NCBI RefSeq assembly: GCF_001499905.1
Contig: NZ_LQIS01000055.1
Coordinates: 122,681 to 186,680 of the forward strand
DNA length: 64,000 bases
Origin: Mycobacterium sp. GA-1285
Lineage (GTDB): Bacteria; Actinomycetota; Actinomycetes; Mycobacteriales; Mycobacteriaceae
Direction: 5' to 3'
The translations under genes were made by a program, and so were the position numbers. Shown here one piece after another: positions 19,016 to 26,097 of the stretch (position 1 is the first letter of the stretch; every line of letters starts with the position of its first letter). Below the pieces are notes generated by a model. The model had not been told where the DNA came from. It did no database searches and worked only from the letters and a program-made list of their open reading frames with translations.

Positions 19016-19150
19016 TCAGCGGAACTCGTGACGCCGTACGGGCGAGACGACCGGTCGGACCGACAGCGAGTCAATGATCACGGCGTCGACAGCGGTCAAC
19101 ACTCCTTGCGGGCCTGGTCCGCGCGCCGACAGTGCGCCCTGAGCGGTCAT
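19016..19150 (-). CDS. Possible 44-aa peptide
   Basis: An ATG at 19150 preceded by AGAGGG opens a 44-codon frame beginning MTAQGALSARGPGPQG and ending RRHEFR. It fills most of the gap between membrane protein B and the 34-aa peptide. It has no helix, no cysteine and no recognisable motif, so it may be only an open leader or spacer. It is listed because otherwise the 212 nt between 18988 and 19199 would hold only the operator-like palindrome at 19176-19191. Confidence 0.35.
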   Translation of the reverse strand: MTAQGALSARGPGPQGVLTAVDAVIIDSLSVRPVVSPVRRHEFR

Positions 19151-19175
19151 AGTAAGCCCTCTTTGTAATCCATGA

Positions 19176-19191
19176 GCTGACTCCAGTCAAT
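19176..19191. promoter_or_regulatory. Operator-like palindrome, site 1
   Basis: On the minus strand it reads ATTGACTGGAGTCAGC, matching the perfect palindrome at 20598-20613 in 13 of 16 positions and with the same TTGACTG half-site. It lies between membrane gene B and the downstream micropeptide genes. An internal TetR-controlled promoter for the AAA+/VWA/P450 part of the operon is the simplest reading. Confidence 0.6.
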
Positions 19192-19199
19192 GAGTTTAG

Positions 19200-19895
19200 T
19201 CAGTCTGAAAAAATCTCGCGATTGACCGTGTGTAGATAGGGGATCGCGAGGAATGGCGTGATGTAGAAGATGTCGTACAGCCACCACCCGACAACGGGGA
19301 AGATCGTGCCCGCGTATCGCACGTCGGCGTACATCGTCATGTTGAAGACGTACAGGCACCAGATGAGCACACCCATCCAGCAGGTGACGATCATCCATTG
19401 ATGGCCCCACCGCTTCATCTGCAGGAAACCGATTCCGGCGGCGATCCGCATCGTGAAGACGGTGAGGATCATCCCGACCTCCATCGCCTTCTCCCCCGGT
19501 CCGGCGGCACCGCCGAGCCACAACTCGTTGTAGTGCCAGAAGTATCCGGCGTCGAACATTGCCCCCCAGCCGTTCAACAGGATTCGCGCGAGGATGGTGT
19601 GGTTGGCGACAAGGTCGAGCGCCCAGCCCACCGTGTTTATGGCCGCGTCGATGATCACCAGGTAGCCGATGAGCGTGACGATCATCGGGCGCACCGAGAG
19701 GCCCTCGCGCTGAGCCTTGCGCAGCAGCCATACCCCCCGCAGAAACAGCGGGAGACCGAAGATGCCGAGGGCGGCGGTACCGATGAGCAGGCTGCCGGAA
19801 ATGAGCCACTTATCCGCCTGGCGCTGGGCCAGCCGGGAACGCTCCATGTGCTCGACGAGACCGCCGCCGGTGACGGGTTCTGTGCGCAGAGTCAA
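19200..19895 (-). CDS. Polytopic membrane protein B, paralogue of A
   Basis: A 231-residue protein with six hydrophobic segments, nearly identical in its distal 140 residues to protein A at 15687-16421 and more divergent in the first 45. Invariant features shared with A are RPMIVTLIGYLV, GWALDLVAN, DAGYFWHYNELW, GGAAGPGEK, FLQMKRWGHQWM, NMTMYADVRYAG and YLHTVNREIFSD. The family is not one I can name; an enzyme or receptor with metal-binding His residues in the membrane is possible. It is the first gene of the long operon and starts 42 nt downstream (in the transcription direction) of operator-like site 2. TetR control is therefore probable. Confidence 0.85.
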   Translation of the reverse strand: MTLRTEPVTGGGLVEHMERSRLAQRQADKWLISGSLLIGTAALGIFGLPLFLRGVWLLRKAQREGLSVRPMIVTLIGYLVIIDAAINTVGWALDLVANHTILARILLNGWGAMFDAGYFWHYNELWLGGAAGPGEKAMEVGMILTVFTMRIAAGIGFLQMKRWGHQWMIVTCWMGVLIWCLYVFNMTMYADVRYAGTIFPVVGWWLYDIFYITPFLAIPYLHTVNREIFSD

Positions 19896-19936
19896 GGCAC
19901 CCTCCTGAAAGTCGGCCTCCTGAGCATTGCAGGAAG

Positions 19937-19952
19937 ACTGACCTCAGTCAAC
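19937..19952. promoter_or_regulatory. Operator-like palindrome, site 2
   Basis: Minus-strand sequence GTTGACTGAGGTCAGT, with inner arms TGAC/GTCA. It lies immediately upstream of membrane gene B and just past the 3' end of the TetR gene, where the promoter of the minus-strand operon should be. It shares the TTGACTG half-site with sites 1 and 3. Confidence 0.65.
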
Positions 19953-19956
19953 AATG

Positions 19957-20556
19957 TTAGCGGGCTTCGATGCCGCGCAAGGTCCTCGCCACATAGTCCT
20001 CGAGCATCGAGCTCTGCGTCGGCCACTCGTGCGTGGTCGTCAACAACGCATAGAGTCCGAGGAGGAAGAACACCGCGCTGTTCACCGGGTTGACGTCCGG
20101 CGCGACCCGTCCCGATCTCTGCGCGCGCTCGATGTCCTGGGCGAGCCTGACGATGACCGGATGCTCATTGCTTTCGTCAGCAGGGCGGGTCTGCGAGAAA
20201 TGCAGGGCGAGAAAGTCTTTGAACAAGATGGCGCCAAGACGGCGTTCCAGCCCAAGTACCAGTCGAACGGCCTCCTGCAGCACAGACGACAGGCTGCGGG
20301 CGGAATCGGCGTACCGACCGAGCTGCTTGGCGATGCGCTCCTCTTCACGCCGCTCCAGCTCGAGCAACACGTGTTGCTTCGTGGGAAAGTGGAAGAAGAA
20401 GGTGCCGTGCGCGACTCCCGCAGCGTCGACGATGGCGCCCACGTCCGCCTCGGCCATCCCCGACCGCTTGAACTCGGCAATGGCGGCACCCATGAGCCGC
20501 TCGCGGGTCTGCAGGCGTTTGGCCTCTCGCGCTGAGGGTTTGTCCACGACTGCCAT
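19957..20556 (-). CDS. TetR-family transcriptional regulator
   Basis: A 199-residue regulator. The N-terminal helix-turn-helix is visible: QTRERLMGAAIAEFKRSG, then ADVGAIVDAAGVAHGTFFFHFPTKQHVLLEL (near residues 16-65). The rest is the helical ligand-binding domain. ATG 20556 (MAVVDKPS) is preferred because most family members start about ten residues before the first helix; ATG 20592 (MSIPDRCC) is an alternative. Palindromes with a shared TTGACTG half-site flank the gene at 19937-19952 and 20598-20613, so it probably represses itself, the membrane/P450 operon and the divergent SDR operon, and is released by a pathway ligand. Confidence 0.93.
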   Translation of the reverse strand: MAVVDKPSAREAKRLQTRERLMGAAIAEFKRSGMAEADVGAIVDAAGVAHGTFFFHFPTKQHVLLELERREEERIAKQLGRYADSARSLSSVLQEAVRLVLGLERRLGAILFKDFLALHFSQTRPADESNEHPVIVRLAQDIERAQRSGRVAPDVNPVNSAVFFLLGLYALLTTTHEWPTQSSMLEDYVARTLRGIEAR

Positions 20557-20597
20557 GCCCCGACGATAGCAACACCGATCAGGTATTGACATGTGTG

Positions 20598-20613
20598 ATT
20601 GACTGCAGTCAAT
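20598..20613. promoter_or_regulatory. Perfect 16-bp palindromic operator, site 3
   Basis: ATTGACTGCAGTCAAT is a perfect inverted repeat between the divergent TetR and SDR genes, 17 nt before the SDR start. A TTGACA hexamer at 20586-20591 lies just upstream, so a bound dimer would cover the plus-strand promoter. This is the best copy of the motif shared with sites 1 and 2. Confidence 0.75.
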
Positions 20614-20629
20614 TCAGAGAGGAGTCCGG

Positions 20630-21418
20630 ATGGCGCTGGAACAGTTCAATCTCGACGGACAGGTGGCCATCGTCACCGGAGCCGGCAAGGGCGTCGGACA
20701 GGGCATCGCCAGGGTTCTTGCGGAAGCGGGTGCGACGGTCGTCGGCACCGCACGCACCGAGGCCGACATCGTGGGGACCATCGAAGGCATCGAGGGCAAC
20801 GGCGGTAAGGGTCTGGCTCTCGTCGCCGACGCGATGAGCCGCTCCGACGGCGAACGCGTGGTGAGCACCACGATGGAACGCTTCGGTCGAATCGACATCC
20901 TCGTCAACAACGTGGGCGGGTCCACCTACGCACGATTTCTCGACATCACCGACGAAGACTTCCGGTTGACGTTCGACTGGTGCGTCACCTCCGCGTTCAT
21001 CATGAGTCAACTGTGCGCACCCCATATGATCGAGGCGGGCCACGGCTCGATCGTCAACATCTCATCGGGCTCAGCGCGTTTCGGCATCAGAGCGCTGGCC
21101 GCCTACTGTACCGCCAAGGGCGCGCTGGAAGCTCTGACGCGCGCCATGGCGCAGGAACTCGCACCCAAGATCCGGGTCAATGCGATCGCGCTGGGCTCGT
21201 TCGCCACCGACGGACTGCAGAGCAGCTTGGATCTGATGCCGGGCTCGCTAGAGAAGATGCTGGAGGCGACGCCGCTGCATCGGCTCGGCAGCGTCGAGGA
21301 CCTCGGCCGGCTGTGCGTCTACCTGGCGACCCGTGACTGCTACGCGACGAACGCGATCTTCCACGTCGACGGCGGCATCGACTCGAACAATTCGCCCCTG
21401 CCGATCCCCGATTACTGA
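20630..21418 (+). CDS. SDR family oxidoreductase
   Basis: A 262-residue classical short-chain dehydrogenase. It shows the dinucleotide motif TGAGKGVGQGIA at residues 16-27, NNVG near 92, the catalytic Ser in NISSGSARFG near 143 and YCTAK with the Tyr/Lys pair near 157. It ends with an HVDGGIDSN segment typical of beta-ketoacyl reductase-like members. A GAGAGGAG site precedes the ATG. The gene is divergent from tetR across the perfect palindrome and is followed after 16 nt by a reductase-like gene, so these two form a TetR-controlled unit partnering the minus-strand operon. It probably oxidises an alcohol made by one of the P450s, which is inference. Confidence 0.92.
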   Translation: MALEQFNLDGQVAIVTGAGKGVGQGIARVLAEAGATVVGTARTEADIVGTIEGIEGNGGKGLALVADAMSRSDGERVVSTTMERFGRIDILVNNVGGSTYARFLDITDEDFRLTFDWCVTSAFIMSQLCAPHMIEAGHGSIVNISSGSARFGIRALAAYCTAKGALEALTRAMAQELAPKIRVNAIALGSFATDGLQSSLDLMPGSLEKMLEATPLHRLGSVEDLGRLCVYLATRDCYATNAIFHVDGGIDSNNSPLPIPDY

Positions 21419-21434
21419 TAGGAACGGTCGCGAG

Positions 21435-22508
21435 ATGCGCAGAGTAGTCCAGTTTTCCACCGGCAACGTCGGGCAGCACTCGTTGCGGGCGCTCATCGGG
21501 CGTCCCGATCTGGAACTTGTCGGGGTGCACGCCGCCAACCCCGACAAGGTCGGCCGGGACGCCGCCGAATTGTGCGGACTGAGCGATCCCACCGGCGTCA
21601 CCGCCACCGACGACATCGATGCGCTGATCGCGCTGAAGCCGGATTGTGTCGTCTACACCGCGCTGGGTGAGACGCGGCCCATGGAGGCGATCGAGGAGAT
21701 GTCGAGGTTCCTCGCCGCCGGGATCAACGTGGTCGGCACATCGATGGTGTGGCTGGTGACACCTCGTCAGATCGACGACTGGCTGCGGGTACCGCTGGAA
21801 GAAGCTTGTGCAGAGGGCGATTCGTCGCTCTACGTCAACGGCATCGATCCGGGATACTCCGGCGACACCGCGGTACTGGCCGCGTTGAGCCTGGTGACCC
21901 GCGCGGAGTCGGTCACCGTGCAGGAGGTCTTCGACTACGGCAACTACGGCGACTACGAGTACACCGGCACCGCAATGGGATTCGGTAGCAAGCCGGGCGA
22001 CGAGCCGGCGATGGCGTTTCTACCGGGCGTCGTCACGACGATGTTCGGCGGGCTGGTGCGCAACATCGCGGCCCACCTCGCCGTCGAACTCGACGATGTC
22101 ACCGAGCGTTTCGAGCCGTGGTACACCGACCGGCGCATCGAGTGCAAGATGATGACCGTCGAACCCGGCGGACTGGCGGGTGTGCGCTTCGCGGCAGAGG
22201 GATTTCGGCGCGGCGCGCCCCTCATCACGGTGGAGCACACCACCCGGCTCACACCCGCGGCCGCGCCGGACTGGGAGTACCCACCCGAGGGGCACTCCGG
22301 CGTGCACAAGGTGATCGTGGAAGGCGAGCCGCGCATCGAAGTGAATACGCTGCTCTCTCACCCGGTGCTCGATGTCACCGAGGCCGGATGCGTTTCGACC
22401 GCGGCCCGCGTCGTCAACGTCATCGACTGGGTGTGCCGGGCGCCGCGGGGAATCATCGCCGTGGAAGACATCCCCCCGGCCGAAATGGTTCGCGGGCTGG
22501 TGTGGTGA
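21435..22508 (+). CDS. Dihydrodipicolinate reductase-like oxidoreductase (third paralogue)
   Basis: A 357-residue member of the same family as the genes at 11911 and 12959. It starts MRRVVQFSTGNVGQHSLRALIG, then VGVHAANPDKVGRDAAELCG, ATDDIDALIALKPDCVVYTAL, and the LYVNGIDPGYSGDTAVLAA motif near residue 130. The ATG at 21435 lies 16 nt after the SDR stop. An in-frame ATG at 21333 inside the SDR gene is rejected. Three paralogues under the same predicted TetR control strongly suggest a role in one pathway. The convergent amidohydrolase gene ends 12 nt away. Confidence 0.86.
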   Translation: MRRVVQFSTGNVGQHSLRALIGRPDLELVGVHAANPDKVGRDAAELCGLSDPTGVTATDDIDALIALKPDCVVYTALGETRPMEAIEEMSRFLAAGINVVGTSMVWLVTPRQIDDWLRVPLEEACAEGDSSLYVNGIDPGYSGDTAVLAALSLVTRAESVTVQEVFDYGNYGDYEYTGTAMGFGSKPGDEPAMAFLPGVVTTMFGGLVRNIAAHLAVELDDVTERFEPWYTDRRIECKMMTVEPGGLAGVRFAAEGFRRGAPLITVEHTTRLTPAAAPDWEYPPEGHSGVHKVIVEGEPRIEVNTLLSHPVLDVTEAGCVSTAARVVNVIDWVCRAPRGIIAVEDIPPAEMVRGLVW

Positions 22509-22520
22509 GCCCCCGCGCCG

Positions 22521-23783
22521 TCACGCTTTGGCGAGCTGCTTCTGTTCGTAGAGCCGCGCCCATTCCTTGCGCGGCCGGATCGACACGTCGACGTCGGTCG
22601 CCTTGGCGCGCAATGCACCCGAGGTTGCCTGCTCCTTCGGTGTGAGCTTGAACGGATCCCAGCTGAAGAACCGGCAGGAGTTCTCCCAGGTGATCTTGTT
22701 GATGTCGGAATCCGAGGCGCCGGCCGCGTTGAGTTCGGCGAGCACCTGCTCGGGCGCGTCGGGCCAGAAGCAGTCGGAGTGTGGATAGTCGCATTCCCAC
22801 GCGATGATGTCGATGCCGATCTCGTGACGCAGCTTCAGCGACGTCTTGTCGGTGACGTAGCAGGCCAACGAGTGCTCGCGGAACACCTCGGATGGCAACT
22901 TGTCCCCGAAGTCACGTCGCAGCCACTTCTGGTTCGTGTAGTGGCGGTCGCTGCGGTCCAAGTAGAACGGGATCCATCCGATACCACCTTCGGAGAAGGC
23001 GAATTTCAGGTCCGGATAGTTGCGCATCGCCGGACCCCACAACAGATCCTGCGCGCACATCGCCGACACCTGGGTGGCAAGGATGATGAGGTTGTCGATC
23101 GGGGCGTTGGGCGCCATGCTGATCGCGCCGAATCCGGTACCGATGTGCAGGCACATCACCACGTTCTCGTCGGACAGGGTCCGAAACACGGGTCCCCAGT
23201 AATCGTCGTCGTGATAGCTCGGAAGTCCCTCCAAATGGGGAAGTTCCGGCATCGTGACCGCACGGCAGCCCTTCGCGGCAACGCGCCGGATCTCGGCACA
23301 CATGGCCTCCGGGTTCCACGTCGGCAGGATCGCGATCGGGATGAAGCGGTCCGGGTAGGACCCCGCCCAGTCGTCGATGTGCCAGTCGTTGTAAGCCGAC
23401 ACCATCACCAGCGTGGTCTCTTCGCGGTGCATGTTGAGGTGCCGCGCCGAGAAGCCGGTGAACGTGGGGAAGCACATCGACGCGAGGATGCCGTTGCGGT
23501 TCATGTCACGCACCCGCTCGTTGACGTCGTAGACGCCGGGACGCATTTCGGCGAAGCCGGCGGGGTCGCGTCCCCACTCCTCGGCCGGCCATGACACCAC
23601 GGCGTTCAACCCGCTGACGCCTTGCGGACGACCCTGATACATCCATTGGTCCACACCTTTGTCGTCGGTGACCACGATCGGCGCCTCGTCTCTGTACTTG
23701 GCGGGGACATGCCGAAGGAACATGTCCGGCGGCTCCACAACGTGGTCATCGATGCTCACCAGGATCAGGTCGTCAACGTTCAT
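22521..23783 (-). CDS. Amidohydrolase-family metal-dependent hydrolase (ACMSD-like)
   Basis: A 420-residue TIM-barrel hydrolase of the amidohydrolase-2 group, which includes decarboxylases and C-C or amide hydrolases. Metal-ligand candidates are Asp12-His14 in SIDDHVVEPP, a His in MCLHIGTGFG near residue 214 and the Asp in WECDYPHSD near 333. The NSCRFFSWD segment near 372 is typical of this subgroup in actinobacteria. It is divergent from an AraC regulator with only 24 nt between the starts, so both promoters lie close to or inside the coding ends. Substrate unknown. Confidence 0.9.
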   Translation of the reverse strand: MNVDDLILVSIDDHVVEPPDMFLRHVPAKYRDEAPIVVTDDKGVDQWMYQGRPQGVSGLNAVVSWPAEEWGRDPAGFAEMRPGVYDVNERVRDMNRNGILASMCFPTFTGFSARHLNMHREETTLVMVSAYNDWHIDDWAGSYPDRFIPIAILPTWNPEAMCAEIRRVAAKGCRAVTMPELPHLEGLPSYHDDDYWGPVFRTLSDENVVMCLHIGTGFGAISMAPNAPIDNLIILATQVSAMCAQDLLWGPAMRNYPDLKFAFSEGGIGWIPFYLDRSDRHYTNQKWLRRDFGDKLPSEVFREHSLACYVTDKTSLKLRHEIGIDIIAWECDYPHSDCFWPDAPEQVLAELNAAGASDSDINKITWENSCRFFSWDPFKLTPKEQATSGALRAKATDVDVSIRPRKEWARLYEQKQLAKA

Positions 23784-23807
23784 ACCCCAGTAGTACCGTG
23801 TAGCACC

Positions 23808-24659
23808 GTGACCGTCTCTGCGCTATCGGACAGAGGTTTGACCCGTCCGGCCACGTTGGCCGGGGGTGCGTCCCGGCGCGTCATCGATCTCCGGCAAGGC
23901 GGTCGAGCGCTGGGTGGCAGTTACCTGTACGAGGGTGACGCGCTGATCACCGGCTGGCACTCGCACGATGTGCATCAAATCGAGTACGCGCTCGGCGGGG
24001 TGGTCGAGGTGGAAACCGACTCGGCGCACTACCTGCTGCCGCCGCAGCAAGCCGCGTGGATCCCCGTCGGGCTCGAACATCAGGCCACCATGAACCCCGA
24101 CGTCCGGACCGTCGCGGTGATGTTCGACCCCGAGTTGATCCCGCAGGCGGGTGACCGTGCGCGCATACTCGCGGTGTCCCCCCTGATTCGCGAGATGATG
24201 ATCTACGCGCTGCGCTGGCCCATCGACCGCGCCGAAGGCGACGAGATTTCCGACGCGTTCTTCCGCACCCTCGCCAACCTGGTGGCCGAGGCGCTCGACC
24301 ACGAGGCGCCGTTGAGCCTGCCCAGTTCCGAACACCCCATCGTCGCCGCCGCGATGGCCTACACCCAGGAACATCTCGACGGGGTCAGCGCCGACGAGGT
24401 GAGCCGGGCCGTTTCGGTGTCGGAGCGGACGCTGCGACGCCTGTTCCAGGATTCGGTCGGATTGTCCTGGCGCACATACCTTCTGCACGCCAGGATGCTC
24501 AAGGCCATGGCGTTGCTCGCAGCCCCGGGTCAGTCGGTGCAGGAGACGTCGTCTGCCGTCGGGTTCGACAACCTCAGCTCTTTCAGCCGGGCCTTCACGC
24601 AATTCTGCGGAGAGACGCCGACGAGCTACCGCAAGCGGGTCGGCGGCACATCGCTGTGA
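23808..24659 (+). CDS. AraC-family transcriptional regulator
   Basis: A 283-residue regulator with an N-terminal cupin-like sensor domain (GWHSHDVHQIEYALGG near residue 47, PPQQAAWIPVGLEHQA near 75) and a C-terminal double helix-turn-helix (VSADEVSRAVSVSERTLRRLFQDSVG and SVQETSSAVGFDNLSSFSRAF, residues 195-270). GTG at 23808 is chosen because the upstream part of the longer frame overlaps the divergent amidohydrolase gene. ACCGTG occurs twice at 23794-23811 in the short intergenic gap and may be part of its binding site. It likely regulates the divergent hydrolase. Confidence 0.92.
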   Translation: MTVSALSDRGLTRPATLAGGASRRVIDLRQGGRALGGSYLYEGDALITGWHSHDVHQIEYALGGVVEVETDSAHYLLPPQQAAWIPVGLEHQATMNPDVRTVAVMFDPELIPQAGDRARILAVSPLIREMMIYALRWPIDRAEGDEISDAFFRTLANLVAEALDHEAPLSLPSSEHPIVAAAMAYTQEHLDGVSADEVSRAVSVSERTLRRLFQDSVGLSWRTYLLHARMLKAMALLAAPGQSVQETSSAVGFDNLSSFSRAFTQFCGETPTSYRKRVGGTSL

Positions 24660-24687
24660 TACGGCGAAGCTGTGATACGGCCAACCG

Positions 24688-25317
24688 TCACGCATCGTGA
24701 CGCATCTGCCCGTTACGAAGCAGCGCATTCACCGCGTCCTCCCATCGCCGAAGCTGCGACGGGGTGTCGAACGGCTCGGGAAGGTGCCGCTCGATGTGGT
24801 CGCGCAGCACCCAGGCGCCGAGAGCCAGCACGAGCGGGTTCAGCACGCCCCACGTCGGGTCGAGATCGGGGCGAGTCAGTCCGAGTTCCCGACGTGCTTT
24901 CCAACGCGCCGCACCCAAAGTCGCCAGCGTGTCGAACACCTGGCCTCCGAGCGAACTGCCGTCGGTGAGCGCACGTCCGACGTAGGCGACCACATCGGGC
25001 TCGCCGGCTACCAGCGAGGTCACTCTGTTGCCGACATCGGTGATGGTGTCGACCGTGGGTTCGGAAATGGGTTGCGCAAGCGTTGTTCCCATCACCTCGA
25101 GCACGTGATCATCGACGGCCCTGATCAGGTTCGCCTTGGTCTCGAAGTGGTGTTGCACCAATCCCAGTGAGACGCCGGCCTCCGCAGCCACGGCGCGCAG
25201 CGAAGTCGCGGACGTGCCCCGGGCCGCGAAGCACTTGAGCGCCGCTTCCCGGATCCGGTCGACACTCGAACGCTGATGACCACCGGAGGTCCGTTGGTCC
25301 GTCGGTGCCGCCGTCAT
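24688..25317 (-). CDS. TetR-family transcriptional regulator
   Basis: A 209-residue protein with the TetR helix-turn-helix near residues 20-65: VDRIREAALKCFAARGTSATSLRAVAAEAGVSLGLVQHHFETKANLIRAV. The C-terminal half is a helical ligand domain. ATG 25317 (MTAAPTDQ) is preferred to an in-frame start at 25659, which would run through the divergent whiB gene. Two palindromes of one type (25358-25373 and 25382-25397) lie in the 124-nt gap to the WhiB gene, pointing to autoregulation and control of whiB. Confidence 0.92.
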   Translation of the reverse strand: MTAAPTDQRTSGGHQRSSVDRIREAALKCFAARGTSATSLRAVAAEAGVSLGLVQHHFETKANLIRAVDDHVLEVMGTTLAQPISEPTVDTITDVGNRVTSLVAGEPDVVAYVGRALTDGSSLGGQVFDTLATLGAARWKARRELGLTRPDLDPTWGVLNPLVLALGAWVLRDHIERHLPEPFDTPSQLRRWEDAVNALLRNGQMRHDA

Positions 25318-25357
25318 AAATATCCGCAGGTAGCAGTGCTCACCCCCACACAGTAGC

Positions 25358-25373
25358 CAATACGCCTGTATTG
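25358..25373. promoter_or_regulatory. Palindromic operator candidate
   Basis: CAATACGCCTGTATTG: perfect 6-bp arms with a 4-bp spacer, between the TetR and WhiB genes. A second copy follows with 24-bp centre-to-centre spacing. Confidence 0.65.
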
Positions 25374-25381
25374 CGAGAAGC

Positions 25382-25397
25382 CGATACATGTGTATTG
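25382..25397. promoter_or_regulatory. Second palindromic operator candidate
   Basis: CGATACATGTGTATTG: the same arms as the site at 25358 with one mismatch. Its inner part ATACATGTGTAT is also self-complementary in its arms. It lies 44 nt before the WhiB start, where it would overlap the promoter. Confidence 0.6.
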
Positions 25398-25441
25398 TCT
25401 GCCTGATCGTCAAGGACCGTCCCGACCGAGAGGAGACGCAG

Positions 25442-25756
25442 ATGCCCGTCGACGAGCGGCCGACCGGCCGAATGGCGCGTCCCGCCCCGGTTGACGCGCC
25501 CCACGACGGGTCGATCGGCCCCTGCGTCCAAGCTCCCGACCGGTGGACCCTGGGGGCCGACGAAGGCGCCAAGGAGTTGTGCCGCGCGTGCCCCCGCCGG
25601 TGGCTCTGCGCGCAGGAGGCGTGTCGAACGCCCGGAGCGGTCGGCGTGTGGGCCGGCATCTACCTTCCCGACGCCGGCCGGGCCCGCCAGTTCGCGTTGC
25701 GGCAACTGCGGTCGCTGGCCGAGCGCAATGGGTTCACCGTTCGACAGGCGGGCTGA
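25442..25756 (+). CDS. WhiB-family Fe-S regulator
   Basis: A 104-residue WhiB-like protein. The four cluster cysteines are Cys28, Cys47, Cys50 and Cys56 (CxxC then five residues to the last Cys), followed by the GVWAGI turn that follows them in all family members and a basic tail. The ATG at 25442 has a GAGGAGA site. An earlier in-frame ATG at 25388 lies inside the second palindrome and is rejected. These proteins bind a redox- or NO-sensitive 4Fe-4S cluster and act with sigma factor A. I do not assign it to a numbered WhiB. It is divergent from a TetR with paired operators, so it is probably induced by a ligand. Confidence 0.9.
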   Translation: MPVDERPTGRMARPAPVDAPHDGSIGPCVQAPDRWTLGADEGAKELCRACPRRWLCAQEACRTPGAVGVWAGIYLPDAGRARQFALRQLRSLAERNGFTVRQAG

Positions 25757-25843
25757 ACCGCATATTCGAGATCGAGGGTTTCACCGGCGTTGCCAGCGGG
25801 CAACCTCTGCGCAACCGATTCCGCGAGCTACCAGGAGACCTCG

Positions 25844-26062
25844 ATGCGCGAGCGCGCCCTCGCCCCCGCCGACAGTCCGGCCGCCGAAGCGGTCGCCACG
25901 ACAGGCCTCTTCCTCATCTTTACCGCGATCATCGCGGTCGCGGTGAGCGTGGCGAGTTGGGGTGCGTCCGACACACCGTTGGCCGCCGCCGCGGGTCTGG
26001 TCGCCGCATTCAGCTTCGCCGCAAGCCTGGTCTGCTTCGGAAAGCAGAGCGCGGACGACTGA
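25844..26062 (+). CDS. Small two-helix membrane protein, hypothetical
   Basis: A 72-residue protein with two hydrophobic segments (residues 18-38 and 44-64, ending CFGKQSADD). An AGGAGACC site sits before ATG 25844; the upstream in-frame ATG at 25790 lacks one. It follows whiB by 87 nt on the same strand and may be co-transcribed. No known domain is recognised. Confidence 0.65.
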   Translation: MRERALAPADSPAAEAVATTGLFLIFTAIIAVAVSVASWGASDTPLAAAAGLVAAFSFAASLVCFGKQSADD

Positions 26063-26097
26063 CACGCGCCGGTACAAGCCTGCGATGATGTCCAGCT

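Noticed and set aside
19147..19809. 220-codon minus-strand frame
   Set aside because: It is a shifted frame of membrane protein B.
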